Source: SZUA-36 sp963727635
GTDB lineage: Bacteria > Pseudomonadota > Gammaproteobacteria > Xanthomonadales > SZUA-36
Assembly: GCA_963727635.1 (NCBI GenBank)
Contig: CAVSHP010000024.1
Span: forward strand, 186,001 to 250,000
Direction of reading: 5' to 3'
Length of the DNA stretch: 64,000 bases
Shown here: one piece after another, positions 9,613-18,077 of the stretch
How the letters are laid out: every line of letters begins with the position of its first letter
How positions within the stretch are numbered: position 1 is the first letter of the stretch
Notes under the pieces: generated by a model
Database searches by the model: none
The model's input: the letters and a program-made list of their open reading frames with translations, nothing else
Told to the model about the DNA's origin: nothing
Position numbers and translations under genes: made by a program

Positions 9613-11275
9613 GACAATGATTGCTATGCTGTTAGCGACCGCCGTCAGCGTCGTATACGCGGCGGATTACGACGTGGTTATCTACGGTGGCACCGTTTAC
9701 GACGGCACCGGCGCCGCGCCCTACGCTGCCGACGTTGCAATCAGCGGGGACCGGGTCAGCGCCATCGGCAAGTTTGCCAGGGGTTCAGCCGATCTCGAAA
9801 TTGACGCTTCGGGGCTTGCCGTCGCGCCGGGCTTTTTCAACCTGCTCAGCCATGCGCATTTGTCCCTGATCAAGGATGGCAGGGCGATGAGCGACATCAT
9901 GCAGGGTGTCACTTTCGAGGTGCTGAGCGAGGCTTCGCTGAGCCCGTTGACCGACACAACGGCTGCCTACTGGAGCAAGATGCTCAACGAAGAAGACGTC
10001 GAAATCAACTGGAGACGCCTGGGTGAATACCTGGAACGTGTCGAAGCCAGTGGTGTGTCACCCAATTTCGCCACCTTTGTATCCGCCGCCACGGTACGTG
10101 TAAATGTCCTCGGTATGGACGACGTTGATCCGACACCGGAACAACTCGAGGCGATGAAAGCGCAGGTTGCGCAAGCCATGCAGGACGGGGCCCTGGGTCT
10201 GACCGATGCGCTTATTTATGCGCCGGGCGCCTATGCGGAAACCGAAGAGATCATCGAACTGGCAAAGGTGGCAAGCCAGTACGGTGGCATCTATACGGCT
10301 CATATGCGCAGTGAAGCCAATCAATTCGTTGAAGCCGTCGATGAAACCTTGCGCATTGGCCATGAAGCCAATATACCGGTAAAAATCCATCATCTCAAAG
10401 CCGCTGGTCAGCCGAACTGGGACAAGCTGGACATCGTGATCGATAAAATCAACACGCTGCGCGCCCAGGGTGTTCCGGTAACGGCGGACATGTACACCTA
10501 TATTGCCGGGGCTACGGGTCTTGACGCGGCGATGCCCACCTGGGTTCAGGCGGGCGGTTACGACAAGTGGGCCGGGCGTCTGAAGGATCCTGAAACCAGG
10601 GCACGTGTGAAAGCCGAGATGGCAGTCAATGCCCAGGACTGGGAAAATCTTGGCTACCTGGCCGGACCCGGGGGTATGGTGCTGCTCGAGTTTAAAAATG
10701 ACGAACTGAAAAAATACATGGGTAAGACACTTGCTGAAGTTGCCGCTGAACGTGGACAGGATTACAGGGACACGATCATCGATCTGGTTATCGAAGACGG
10801 CTCCCGGGTTGGTACGCTATATTTCCTCATGTCCGAGGAAAATGTCCGCAAACAAATTCGCCAGCCCTGGGTAATGTTCGGTTCCGACGCCTCGGCGCCC
10901 GCTGCCGAGGGCGATACACTCAAGGAGGCCGCGCATCCCCGCACCTACGGCAATGTCGCGCGGTTGCTGGGCAAATACGTTCGCGACGAGAAAGTCATCA
11001 GCCTTGAGGAGGCCGTTCGCCGCCTGACCCTGTTGCCGGCGCAGACACTCAATATCAAGGCTCGCGGCCGGCTCGCGCCGGGTTATTTCGCGGATATCGC
11101 CGTCTTTGACCCGGAAACCATCTCAGATCAAGCCACCTTCGAAGACCCGCATCACTATGCAACCGGGGTCGTATACGTGCTGGTCAACGGTGTGCCGGTC
11201 GTATCCGGCGGCAAGCATACCGGGGCAAAACCGGGGCGTGCAGTGCGTGGTCCGGGTTGGCTGCAAAACCAGTAA
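9605..11275 (+). CDS. Exported N-acyl-D-amino-acid deacylase (D-aminoacylase, amidohydrolase family)
   Basis: 556 residues from ATG 9605 (AAGGA seven nt upstream; the frame extends a little further to a TTG). The N-terminus MFKTMIAMLLATAVSVVYA reads as a signal peptide, so the enzyme is likely periplasmic, unlike most cytoplasmic D-aminoacylases. Then the usual VVIYGGTVYDGTGAAPY opening, an H-x-H metal pair at H83/H85 (SHAH), AHMRSEA, the HHLKAAGQPNWDK region, MFGSDASAPA with the metal-site aspartate, and the closing GRLAPGYFADIAVFDP strand. These features place it in the metal-dependent D-aminoacylase/dihydroorotase-like group that frees D-amino acids from N-acyl or peptide forms. It closes the plus-strand cluster. 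Confidence 0.85.
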   Translation: MFKTMIAMLLATAVSVVYAADYDVVIYGGTVYDGTGAAPYAADVAISGDRVSAIGKFARGSADLEIDASGLAVAPGFFNLLSHAHLSLIKDGRAMSDIMQGVTFEVLSEASLSPLTDTTAAYWSKMLNEEDVEINWRRLGEYLERVEASGVSPNFATFVSAATVRVNVLGMDDVDPTPEQLEAMKAQVAQAMQDGALGLTDALIYAPGAYAETEEIIELAKVASQYGGIYTAHMRSEANQFVEAVDETLRIGHEANIPVKIHHLKAAGQPNWDKLDIVIDKINTLRAQGVPVTADMYTYIAGATGLDAAMPTWVQAGGYDKWAGRLKDPETRARVKAEMAVNAQDWENLGYLAGPGGMVLLEFKNDELKKYMGKTLAEVAAERGQDYRDTIIDLVIEDGSRVGTLYFLMSEENVRKQIRQPWVMFGSDASAPAAEGDTLKEAAHPRTYGNVARLLGKYVRDEKVISLEEAVRRLTLLPAQTLNIKARGRLAPGYFADIAVFDPETISDQATFEDPHHYATGVVYVLVNGVPVVSGGKHTGAKPGRAVRGPGWLQNQ

Positions 11276-11454
11276 AGAAGGTTATGGGGTACTGGCATCC
11301 GCTTTTCGAGTAAAATTTCCGGATGTCGCGTAAGAGACCCGCTGGATACAGCGAGATCAGACGTATCTTGTAAAGGGCTGCCCTTGCTGCGACCAGAGTG
11401 TAAGAAGAATCTTGATTTCTCTAATTATCTGATATGCATTTGGATAGCTGGCGC

Positions 11455-12054
11455 ATGATTTTAATGATCGACAACTATGATTCCTTTACCTATAACCTGG
11501 TGCAGTACCTGGGCGAGTTGGGTGCGAAGGTCAAAACCGTGCGTAATGACGAGATCACGACCGCCGGGATTCGCCAACTGGCCCCGGATGGAATCGTGAT
11601 TTCCCCCGGTCCGTGCACACCGGACGATGCGGGTATTTGCCTCGAAGTGGTTGCCGAACTCGGTGAATCGATCCCAATCCTGGGTGTTTGCCTTGGCCAC
11701 CAGTGTATCGGCCAGGTGTTTGGCGGCCAGGTGGTACGCGCCGACAAGGTCATGCACGGCAAGACCTCGATGATGTTCCATCGTGGTGAAGGTGTGTTTG
11801 CCGGTCTGCCGCAACCTTTTGTAGCCACCCGCTACCATTCTCTTGTATTGCGCAAAGACAGCGTGCCCGATTGCCTGGAAGTCACCGCCTGGACCGAAAA
11901 ACCGGATGGTGGAATCGAGGAGATCATGGGGATCAAACACAACAGGCTGCCGATAGAGGGTGTTCAATTCCATCCCGAATCAATCCTCACCCGGGTTGGT
12001 CACGACCTGTTAAAAAATTTTATTAACACCACCAGGCAAAACAGGGCGGATTAG
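11455..12054 (+). CDS. trpG: Anthranilate synthase glutamine amidotransferase component
   Basis: 199 residues starting MILMIDNYDSFTYNLVQYLG at ATG 11455, the family's standard start. It is a class-I glutamine amidotransferase with the nucleophile cysteine in GVCLGHQ (C79) and the H-E pair in HPES. It supplies ammonia from glutamine to TrpE for anthranilate synthesis, and often also to PabB for p-aminobenzoate. trpE is not in this window; the gene follows a 180-bp gap after the D-aminoacylase. trpD begins 5 bp after its stop. I see no attenuator-type Trp leader in the gap. Confidence 0.95.
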   Translation: MILMIDNYDSFTYNLVQYLGELGAKVKTVRNDEITTAGIRQLAPDGIVISPGPCTPDDAGICLEVVAELGESIPILGVCLGHQCIGQVFGGQVVRADKVMHGKTSMMFHRGEGVFAGLPQPFVATRYHSLVLRKDSVPDCLEVTAWTEKPDGGIEEIMGIKHNRLPIEGVQFHPESILTRVGHDLLKNFINTTRQNRAD

Positions 12055-12059
12055 TATAG

Positions 12060-13094
12060 ATGGCCATGAACATCCAGACGGCGCTTGCCCGTATCGCTGA
12101 AAAACAGAATCTGAGCACCGCGGAGATGGTGGACGTCATGCGCCAGATCATGTCGGCCGGTTCGACCGACGTACAGATCGGCGCCTTTCTGCTGGGCATG
12201 CGGGTCAAGGGTGAAACCATCGACGAGATCACCGGCGGCGTACAGGTGCTGCGGGAATTTGCCAGCGGTGTAAAGGTCGAAGGGCCCCACCTCGTGGATA
12301 TCGTCGGCACCGGTGGTGATGGCGCCAACTTGTTCAATGTATCGACCGCAGCCTGCTTTGTCGTGGCCGCAGCGGGTGGACGGGTGGCGAAGCACGGCAA
12401 CCGTTCGGTGTCATCGAGTTCCGGTAGTGCGGACGTGCTCGAGGCCGCGGGTGTACGGCTGGATATCACGCCGGAGCAGGTCGCGCAGTGTGTCAACAAA
12501 CTCGGTATCGGTTTCATGTTTGCATTGATGCACCACAGCGCCATGCGTCACGTCAGCCTGGCGCGCAAGGAACTGGGTTTGCGCACACTTTTTAACGTCC
12601 TGGGTCCGATGGCCAATCCCGCGGGTCTGAAACGTCAGTTGATCGGTGTCTATGACCGCTCCTTGTGCCGTCCGGTGGCGCAGGTATTGCAGCGGCTTGG
12701 TTCGGAACACGTGATGGTGGTGAATTCCGAGGACGGACTCGATGAAATCAGTCTCGCCGCAGATACGCATGTCGCAGAACTCAAAGACGGCCTGGTCACC
12801 GAATACACCCTGCAACCCGAGCAACTGGGATTTGCACGCGGGTCCCTGCAGGACCTGGTGGTTGCGGATGTGAGTTCTTCACTCGCGCTTATTAGCAAAG
12901 CATTGAATGGTGAAAAAGATGACCGCTCCCAGCGCGCCGCGCACATGATCGCTTTGAACGCCGGTGCCGCGTTGTACGTGGCCGGTGTCGCCGATTCGAT
13001 TGCAGATGGTGTGAACCGTGCCAATGAAGTACTGGCGAGCGGAGCAGGTCTGGAGAAATTGCAGCAACTGGCCAGCATGACCCAGGGCTTCTGA
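12060..13094 (+). CDS. trpD: Anthranilate phosphoribosyltransferase
   Basis: 344 residues, full length. Transfers phosphoribose from PRPP to anthranilate, the second dedicated step of tryptophan synthesis. The PRPP-binding loop GTGGDG, the following NVST, and the KHGNRSVSSSSGSADVLEA substrate segment are all present. It sits 5 bp after trpG and its stop overlaps the trpC start, so the three genes are translationally linked. Two possible starts, ATG 12060 and ATG 12066, differ by two residues. Confidence 0.96.
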   Translation: MAMNIQTALARIAEKQNLSTAEMVDVMRQIMSAGSTDVQIGAFLLGMRVKGETIDEITGGVQVLREFASGVKVEGPHLVDIVGTGGDGANLFNVSTAACFVVAAAGGRVAKHGNRSVSSSSGSADVLEAAGVRLDITPEQVAQCVNKLGIGFMFALMHHSAMRHVSLARKELGLRTLFNVLGPMANPAGLKRQLIGVYDRSLCRPVAQVLQRLGSEHVMVVNSEDGLDEISLAADTHVAELKDGLVTEYTLQPEQLGFARGSLQDLVVADVSSSLALISKALNGEKDDRSQRAAHMIALNAGAALYVAGVADSIADGVNRANEVLASGAGLEKLQQLASMTQGF

Positions 13095-13884
13095 TGACGG
13101 TTCCGTCCATATTGCAACGTATTCTGCAGCGCAAGTCCGAAGAGATCGCTGCCGGCAAGGTCATCAGCCCGGTGGCCGACCTGGCCGCCCGGATGCGCGA
13201 TTGCGCGCCGACACGTGGTTTCGAAAGAGATCTTCGGCGGGCACTTGCAAAGGGTCCGGCGGTGATCGCTGAAATCAAGAAAGCCTCACCGAGTGCCGGG
13301 GTGATCCGCGAGGATTTCCAGCCAGCGGCGATCGCCAGCTCTTACCAGGCGGCCGGCGCGGCCTGTCTATCCGTGTTGACCGACCAGGATTATTTCCAGG
13401 GTGACGCCCGCTACCTGCAGGAAGCGCGTGATGCGTGCAGTCTGCCGGTACTGCGCAAGGATTTCATTATCGACCCCTGGCAAATTGCGCAGTCACGGGT
13501 GATGGGCGCCGACTGTATCCTTTTGATTGTCGCTGCACTTGAGCAAGCATTGCTGGAGGAGTTGCTGAACCTCGCCAAAGCGTCCGGCATGGATGTGCTG
13601 ATAGAAGTGCACGATGAAGCCGAAATGGAAAGAGCACTGCGGCTTGACCATGATCTGATTGGTGTTAATAATCGAAACCTGAATACATTTGAAACATCAC
13701 TTGCAACCAGTGAACGGTTGAAAAAAATGCTTACAGGTGGACAATTGTTGGTCACCGAAAGCGGCATCAAGACGGCCGCTGATGTAAAACGTATGCAGGA
13801 ATCGGGTATCAACGCTTTCCTGGTGGGGGAGGCTTTATGCGTGAGGAGGACCCCGGTTCCGCATTGAAAAGGATGTTTTTCTGA
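13094..13884 (+). CDS. trpC: Indole-3-glycerol phosphate synthase (one frameshift near the C-terminus)
   Basis: TIM-barrel enzyme closing the indole ring of carboxyphenylamino-deoxyribulose phosphate. Key segments: EIKKASPSAGVIREDF (catalytic lysine loop), LRKDFIID, IGVNNRNLNTF, VTESGI, and the phosphate-binding NAFLVGEA. As written the frame ends at 13867 with a nonsense tail. One extra T in the run at about 13833 restores the expected ending FMREEDPGSALKRMFF, with a stop at 13882-13884, one base before the next gene. I therefore annotate the full span and regard the shift as a base lost from a homopolymer. Confidence 0.92.
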
Positions 13885-13885
13885 A

Positions 13886-14652
13886 ATGAACAGACCTCTC
13901 GCATTATCGCTGCTGTACCTGTTTGCCGGCTTGGTCATGTTGTTGACAGGATCGCAAACCGCTTTCGCGCAGATCGAAAAGGGCACGCTTTGGCGTGATG
14001 CCGTGGTCACCGAACTGGATGTGGATTTCGGCGGTACGGGTTTCCATGCACGCTGGCGTTTTCAGCATTGTGATTGCGGGGATTTGCAGGTGATGGTCGA
14101 GCAGGTTGCGCCCGATGGCACGCTGACCGGTGAATTGTTGATGGTCGACGGACAGGCTCTGCTGGCGCGGGGATTTGAACAGCAGGGTGAGGATATCGAA
14201 CCGTTGATCCAGGCGCCCTCGTTGATGTTGCAACTGGCATACTCGATGCTGACCCGGAGCCAGCCCAAGGGTCCCTCTGCGGTCACCGGAAAGCAACGCT
14301 GGAACGAGCACTGAGAAGACCATGGATTTCCACCTGGACACCGGCCTGGCAACGGGTAACTTTGCGGCGCCCTGGAGTGTCAAGGGTCCGGCTGGAGAGC
14401 AGATCCGGACCATATCCGTTTTGAACTGTTGTTCCGGTTTACCGCGTCGGCACCCGGGGAACCAAAGGAAACCGGTTCAATCACACTTTCCGGCGATCTC
14501 GATTTCAACCAGCAGGAGTTTCCCTATACCGGGGATCCACCGAACTTGAAGGCTGGAGGATGCAGTGGCTTTCATTGAATGAACTCAAATCCAAACCAGC
14601 CGAAAAAGGTGTGACCTTGGAATCGTTGCGGGAAAAAGCAAAGAAGCCGTAG
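13886..14652 (+). CDS. Hypothetical exported protein (several frameshifts)
   Basis: Begins one base after the restored trpC stop. Signal peptide (MNRPLALSLLYLFAGLVMLL..TAFAQ), then a beta-rich segment (VVTELDVDFGGTGFHARWRF, a CDCGD motif, repeated short strands). The first frame stops at 14314. Protein-like sequence continues in other frames: MDFHLDTGLATGNFAAPW from 14322, FELLFRFTASAPGEPKE near 14420-14450, and WRMQWLSLNELKSKPAEKG to a stop at 14652. At least three indels are needed to join them, giving about 255 residues. I do not recognise the family. A periplasmic location is all that can be said. The adjacent unit 14653-14720 is a short convergent gap before coq7. Confidence 0.55.
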
Positions 14653-14720
14653 GAGGGTTTAAGTCCTTACGCAGCTAAAGCCAGGGTCTGCGATTTCCCG
14701 ATCCTTGTTTTTAACCCAAC

Positions 14721-15362
14721 CTACACCTTGTAGGCGATCGCCTTCATCACACCTGCGGTCAGTTTCATCAACGAGCGTAGCGGCAGCGGCAGGTCAAAAG
14801 CACCGGCGTTTTCGGCCATTTTTGCGTGCTTGGCTTCGTCAATTTTCATCTGGTCCAAGATCGCACGGCTACGTGCGTCTTCGGCAGGCAACCTGTCGAT
14901 GTGGCTCTCGAGGTGGGCTTCGACCTGGTTTTCGGTTTCCTTGAGAAACCCCAGGCTCCAGCCGTCCCCGGCCAGGCCTGCGGCGGCGCCGATCGCAAAT
15001 GATCCCGCATACCACAAAGGAGCCAGCAGGCTGGGGCTGCTTTCCAGTTCATCCAGGCGTTCCTTGCACCAGCTCAGATGATCGATTTCTTCATCGGCGG
15101 CCTTTTGCATGTCTGCCTGCACCTCGGGGTTGCGGGCCGTCGCCGCCTGGCCGGCATACAGCGCCTGGGCACAAATTTCGCCCGCGTGGTTGATGCGCAT
15201 TAACCCGGCGGCATGCCGCCGGTGCGTCTCATCCATGACCATTTCGGGCACGGGTATGGCGGGATTGGCGCGTTTGGCTGCGCCGGTTTCACCTGAGCTC
15301 ATGCGTAAGGCATTGTCAATGCTGATAATTAGATGATCCAGTCTGGAATAAGTGCGTGTCAT
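14721..15362 (-). CDS. coq7: 3-demethoxyubiquinol 3-hydroxylase (Coq7)
   Basis: 213 residues from ATG 15362; an upstream in-frame TTG is less likely. Di-iron ferritin-like monooxygenase acting in the last hydroxylation of ubiquinone synthesis. The two E..ExxH halves are visible: HAGEICAQALYAG and DEEIDHLSWCKERLDEL, then ENQVEAHLESHIDRLP and IDEAKHAKMAENAG. The family-typical GLAGDGWSLGF loop lies between them. It is transcribed toward trpC. Together with ubiH/ubiI at 59-62 kb it shows the cell makes ubiquinone aerobically. Confidence 0.95.
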   Translation of the reverse strand: MTRTYSRLDHLIISIDNALRMSSGETGAAKRANPAIPVPEMVMDETHRRHAAGLMRINHAGEICAQALYAGQAATARNPEVQADMQKAADEEIDHLSWCKERLDELESSPSLLAPLWYAGSFAIGAAAGLAGDGWSLGFLKETENQVEAHLESHIDRLPAEDARSRAILDQMKIDEAKHAKMAENAGAFDLPLPLRSLMKLTAGVMKAIAYKV

Positions 15363-15381
15363 GTTCGTCCGTCTGGTCAGG

Positions 15382-15445
15382 TTGATCAATTGAGGTAAAT
15401 TATATAATGGAAATGGTGGGTATTCTCGTCCATGAACTATATAAT
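15382..15445 (+). promoter_or_regulatory. Candidate promoter region of the DUF481 gene
   Basis: Two perfect TATAAT hexamers lie 37 bp apart (15403-15408 and 15440-15445), upstream of the DUF481 start at 15477. TTGATC at 15382-15387 stands 15 bp before the first. The second has no clear -35 box. AGGAGG precedes the ATG. The call rests on hexamer matches alone. Confidence 0.4.
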
Positions 15446-15476
15446 GCGCGACTTTTAACGCTCAGGAGGATGAGAA

Positions 15477-16216
15477 ATGCGTAAATTGTTAATGATAATG
15501 CTGGCAGGCGGGTCGATTTTTGTGGCTACCAGTGTATATGCACAGGATGAACCTGAAGAGCTCGATACAAGCTGGCAAGGGGTTGGTGAATTGGGTTATG
15601 TAAGCACCAGTGGCAATACGGATACCCAGTCACTCAATCTGAAGCTTGGATTTACCAAGGAATACCGAGAGATTGGCGCTTCACACTTGGCGGGACCGCT
15701 TTGACTTCTTCCAAAAACGGCAACAAGGACGCCGAACGTTACACCGCCGGATTGCAGGCGTGACCGCAAGCTCAGTGAAAAAAGTTACATCTTTGCCGCC
15801 TATCGTTATGATGCCGACAAGTTTGGCGCCTACGACCCGCAGCAATCCATTACCGCGGGTTATGGCCGTCAGTTGATGAAAAGTGACAAACACGAACTCA
15901 ATGGTGAAATCGGTGTCGGTTACAAAAAATTGAAAGCCGCGGGTACCGGCGTGACCAAGCAGCGAAATGATCGGCAGGTTTCTGCTGGACGATATCTGGC
16001 AGCTTCACGCCCTCGACCGTCTGGAGCAACCGCGTACTGGTTGAGGCGGGTTCAGACAACACTTTCACCCAGTTCAACACCGGTCTGGCGGTTTCAATGA
16101 ACGAACGGTTTGCCGTGAAACTCGGTTGGGAATACCGCCACAATTCCGAAATACCGCCGGGTGTTACCGAAAAAACGGATACCACGACCACCGCCAACCT
16201 GGTTTATAATTTCTAA
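15477..16216 (+). CDS. DUF481 outer-membrane beta-barrel protein (several frameshifts)
   Basis: Signal peptide MRKLLMIMLAGGSIFVATSVYAQ, then the DUF481 opening SWQGVGELGYVSTSGNTDTQ and LNLKLGFTKEY. The first frame stops at 15704. Matching beta-strand sequence continues in other frames: an ALTSSKNGNKDAERYTAGLQ region near 15700-15760, SYIFAAYRYDADKFGAYDPQ, YGRQLMKSDKHELNGEIGV, and finally AVKLGWEYRHNSEIPPGV ending TTTTANLVYNF at 16216. At least three indels are needed; the joined product is about 246 residues, usual for the family. DUF481/YdiY proteins are salt- or stress-associated outer-membrane barrels of unclear function. A good AGGAGG site precedes the start. Confidence 0.8.
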
Positions 16217-16230
16217 GCAGGAACGGTTTT

Positions 16231-16575
16231 ATGCTGATCTTTATGACCCAATATTATCAACGACACCTGTTTTTTTGCACCAATGATCGCGGGGCGGACG
16301 CCGAGCGTCCGTCCTGCAATCAGTGCGGGTCTGCTGCCTTGCGTGAGTATGCAAAAGACCGGGTGAAAAAGCTGGGTTTGTCCGGGCCGGGCAAGGTACG
16401 GGTCAATACCTCGGGTTGTCTTGACCGTTGCGAGTTGGGGCCGGTTTGCGTGGTGTATCCGGAGGGTGTCTGGTACACCTATATCGATGAAGTGGATATC
16501 GATGAGATTATCGACAGCCACATCGTAAACGGCCAGCCCGTGGAGCGACTCAGGCTATCCCCGGGTGCCGTATGA
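16231..16575 (+). CDS. (2Fe-2S) thioredoxin-like ferredoxin
   Basis: 114 residues from ATG 16231 (AGGA eight nt upstream); ATG 16243 is an internal alternative. The four cysteines expected of the thioredoxin-fold [2Fe-2S] family are present: FFCTND, PSCNQCG (the first of these or C in QCG) and SGCLDRCELGPVCVVYPEG. The closing VWYTYIDEVDIDEIIDSHI is the family's C-terminal strand-helix. A soluble electron carrier or redox sensor of unknown partner. It follows the DUF481 gene by 14 bp and precedes rplM by 109 bp. Confidence 0.85.
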   Translation: MLIFMTQYYQRHLFFCTNDRGADAERPSCNQCGSAALREYAKDRVKKLGLSGPGKVRVNTSGCLDRCELGPVCVVYPEGVWYTYIDEVDIDEIIDSHIVNGQPVERLRLSPGAV

Positions 16576-16684
16576 GAAAACAGGTGAAAATTAAGTGTCT
16601 GGAGTGGTTGATAATACAGCGCTAAGCCAGTAAAATTCCCGCCCTTCACCCGATGACTCGGGTAATTTATAGAGAATGGTAACA

Positions 16685-17115
16685 ATGAAGACTTTTACAG
16701 CGACTCCTTCGACGATCAAACGCGAGTGGTGTCGTGGTCGATGCGACTGACAAAACTCTCGGCAGACTGGCCACCGAACTGGCCTCACCGTCTGCGTGGC
16801 AAGCATAAACCTGAGTTCACTCCGAACATGGACACGGGTGATCACATGATCGTGATCAATGCTGAAAAGATTAAGGTAACCGGTAAAAAGCTGGATGATA
16901 AAATGTATTACCACCACACCGGTTATATCGGCAACATGAAATCAATCAACCTGGGTAAATTGCTGGATCAGCACCCCGAGCGCGTCATCCAGAAAGCAGT
17001 TAAGGGCATGTTGCCTAGAAACCCCCTGGGTCGTGCCATGTTCCGCAAACTGCATGTTTATGCGGGACCGGAACACCCGCATGAAGCCCAGCAACCGACT
17101 CAGCTTGAGCTGTAG
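16685..17115 (+). CDS. rplM: 50S ribosomal protein L13 (two frameshifts)
   Basis: MKTFTATPSTIKREW is read from ATG 16685, then the frame is lost at about 16733. DATDKTLGRLATELAS follows in a second frame, and RLRGKHKPEFTPNMDTGDHM to AQQPTQLEL in a third from about 16793. Joined, this is a normal 142-residue L13. Because L13 is essential for ribosome assembly and the flanking sequence is intact, the two breaks are almost certainly sequence errors. It is followed after 26 bp by rpsI, the usual L13-S9 operon. Confidence 0.93.
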
Positions 17116-17141
17116 TTCGCGACAATACGGATAAGAGATAA

Positions 17142-17534
17142 ATGGCTACTGAACAGTATTACGGTACCGGACGGCGCAAGTCTTCCAAGGCACGTGTTTT
17201 CCTGAGCAAGGGTAAAGGCGAGATCAACATCAACAACCGTCCCATTGATGAATTCTTTGGACGGGAAACTGCGGTCATGATCGTTCGTCAGCCACTTGAA
17301 AAGTTGGAAATGAGCGACAAATTTGATGTCAATTGCACTGTTGAAGGCGGCGGTATCTCCGGTCAGGCCGGCGCAATCCGCCTGGGTCTGACCCGCGCTT
17401 TGATCGAATACGACGGTGAACTGCGCAGCCCATTGCGTAAAGCGGGCTATGTAACCCGCGACGCACGTGAAGTCGAACGTAAAAAAGTCGGCCTGCACAA
17501 AGCACGCAAGGCTACCCAGTACTCCAAACGCTAA
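17142..17534 (+). CDS. rpsI: 30S ribosomal protein S9
   Basis: 130 residues, intact. Opens YYGTGRRKSSKARVFLSKGK and ends with the basic tail RKKVGLHKARKATQYSKR, which reaches toward the P-site tRNA in the small subunit. GGG(Q/L)SGQAGAIRLGLTRAL is the conserved core. Start ATG 17142 follows ATAAGAGATAA. Second gene of the rplM-rpsI operon. Confidence 0.97.
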   Translation: MATEQYYGTGRRKSSKARVFLSKGKGEININNRPIDEFFGRETAVMIVRQPLEKLEMSDKFDVNCTVEGGGISGQAGAIRLGLTRALIEYDGELRSPLRKAGYVTRDAREVERKKVGLHKARKATQYSKR

Positions 17535-17551
17535 ACTGTACCCGGGTTTCC

Positions 17552-17625
17552 TGGGGGTTCGTCTAGTGGTAGGACTGCGGACTCTGACTCCGCCAGCGGG
17601 GGTTCGAATCCCTCACCCCCAGCCA
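17552..17625 (+). tRNA. tRNA-Gln (CTG anticodon)
   Basis: 74 nt including an encoded CCA. Acceptor arms TGGGGGT (17552-17558) and ACCCCCA (17615-17621) pair fully. The anticodon stem GCGGA/TCCGC encloses the loop CTCTGAC, so the anticodon is CTG, reading CAG. The T-loop is GGTTCGAATCC. It lies 17 bp after rpsI. Its 3' end (17607-17625) is copied exactly at 17782-17800 and in degenerate form at 22277-22298, which marks it as the integration landmark of the island that follows. Confidence 0.96.
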
Positions 17626-17627
17626 TT

Positions 17628-17656
17628 AAAAAAGCCGCCTCAGGGCGGTTTTTTTA
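17628..17656 (+). terminator. Intrinsic terminator after tRNA-Gln
   Basis: GCCGCC, loop TCA, GGGCGGT followed by a run of seven T; A-rich on the 5' side, so it could work in both directions. A near-identical copy lies at 22456-22482, beyond the island. Confidence 0.85.
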
Positions 17657-17800
17657 TGGCTGGGGGTGAGGGCAAGAGCACGGCCGTAGCGCGAAGCGCG
17701 GCGGGATCGACAAAATTGTCAGGAACAATTTTGGTCGCACGCAGTGCGCCCGAAGGGCCGAAACCAGGGATGGTTTCGGACAATCCCTCACCCCCAGCCA
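17657..17800. repeat. 144-bp structured element with terminal inverted repeats copying the tRNA-Gln 3' end
   Basis: The ends are perfect 16-bp inverted repeats: TGGCTGGGGGTGAGGG (17657-17672) and CCCTCACCCCCAGCCA (17785-17800). The right end plus three more bases equals the last 19 nt of the adjacent tRNA. The interior is made of further small palindromes: ACAAAATTGT/ACAATTTTG and CGAAACC-AGGGAT-GGTTTCG among them. No ORF of substance. The left 24 bp (TIR plus CAAGAGCA) recur at 22485-22508. It could be a non-autonomous mobile element or a structured RNA folded by the tRNA-derived ends. Confidence 0.7.
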
Positions 17801-17905
17801 CACAGTCTGGTCTCCGACGGCAGTCTCCGTCGGAGACTAGGAATCTCTCAAATATTCAGCGAGTTACAGTATCCATCATCGCTGAAAAGTGAACTAAATT
17901 TACAC
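17795..17905 (+). repeat. Left copy of ~100-bp imperfect direct repeat flanking the island
   Basis: Begins CAGCCA-ACAGTCTGG after the structured element and contains a perfect 11-bp hairpin (17810-17820 with 17827-17837, loop CAGTCT). It continues through CTCAAATATTCAGC and GAGTTACAG to CGCTGAAAAG. The same series stands at 22293-22390 in the same orientation with scattered mismatches. The following 170 bp (17906-18077) are AT-rich with no gene that I can support. Confidence 0.75.
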
Positions 17906-18077
17906 AATTCTCCTCAAAATTGCTTGTTTTCTCCACATAAGTCTCTTTCAATAGAAATGATGGTTCGGTTTTATAAAAACCGAATTGGAACAGGGTGTTA
18001 CTTGTTATAAATAATATTCCGACCTCGTATATTAACGGAGACTAATATACGGACCTAAGAGTCAAATTAGATTCGGC

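Noticed and set aside
17467..17892. Plus-strand frame running from rpsI through the tRNA and repeat
   Set aside because: It is an extension through tRNA, terminator and palindromes; the related frame at 22176-22406 reflects the repeat, not a gene.
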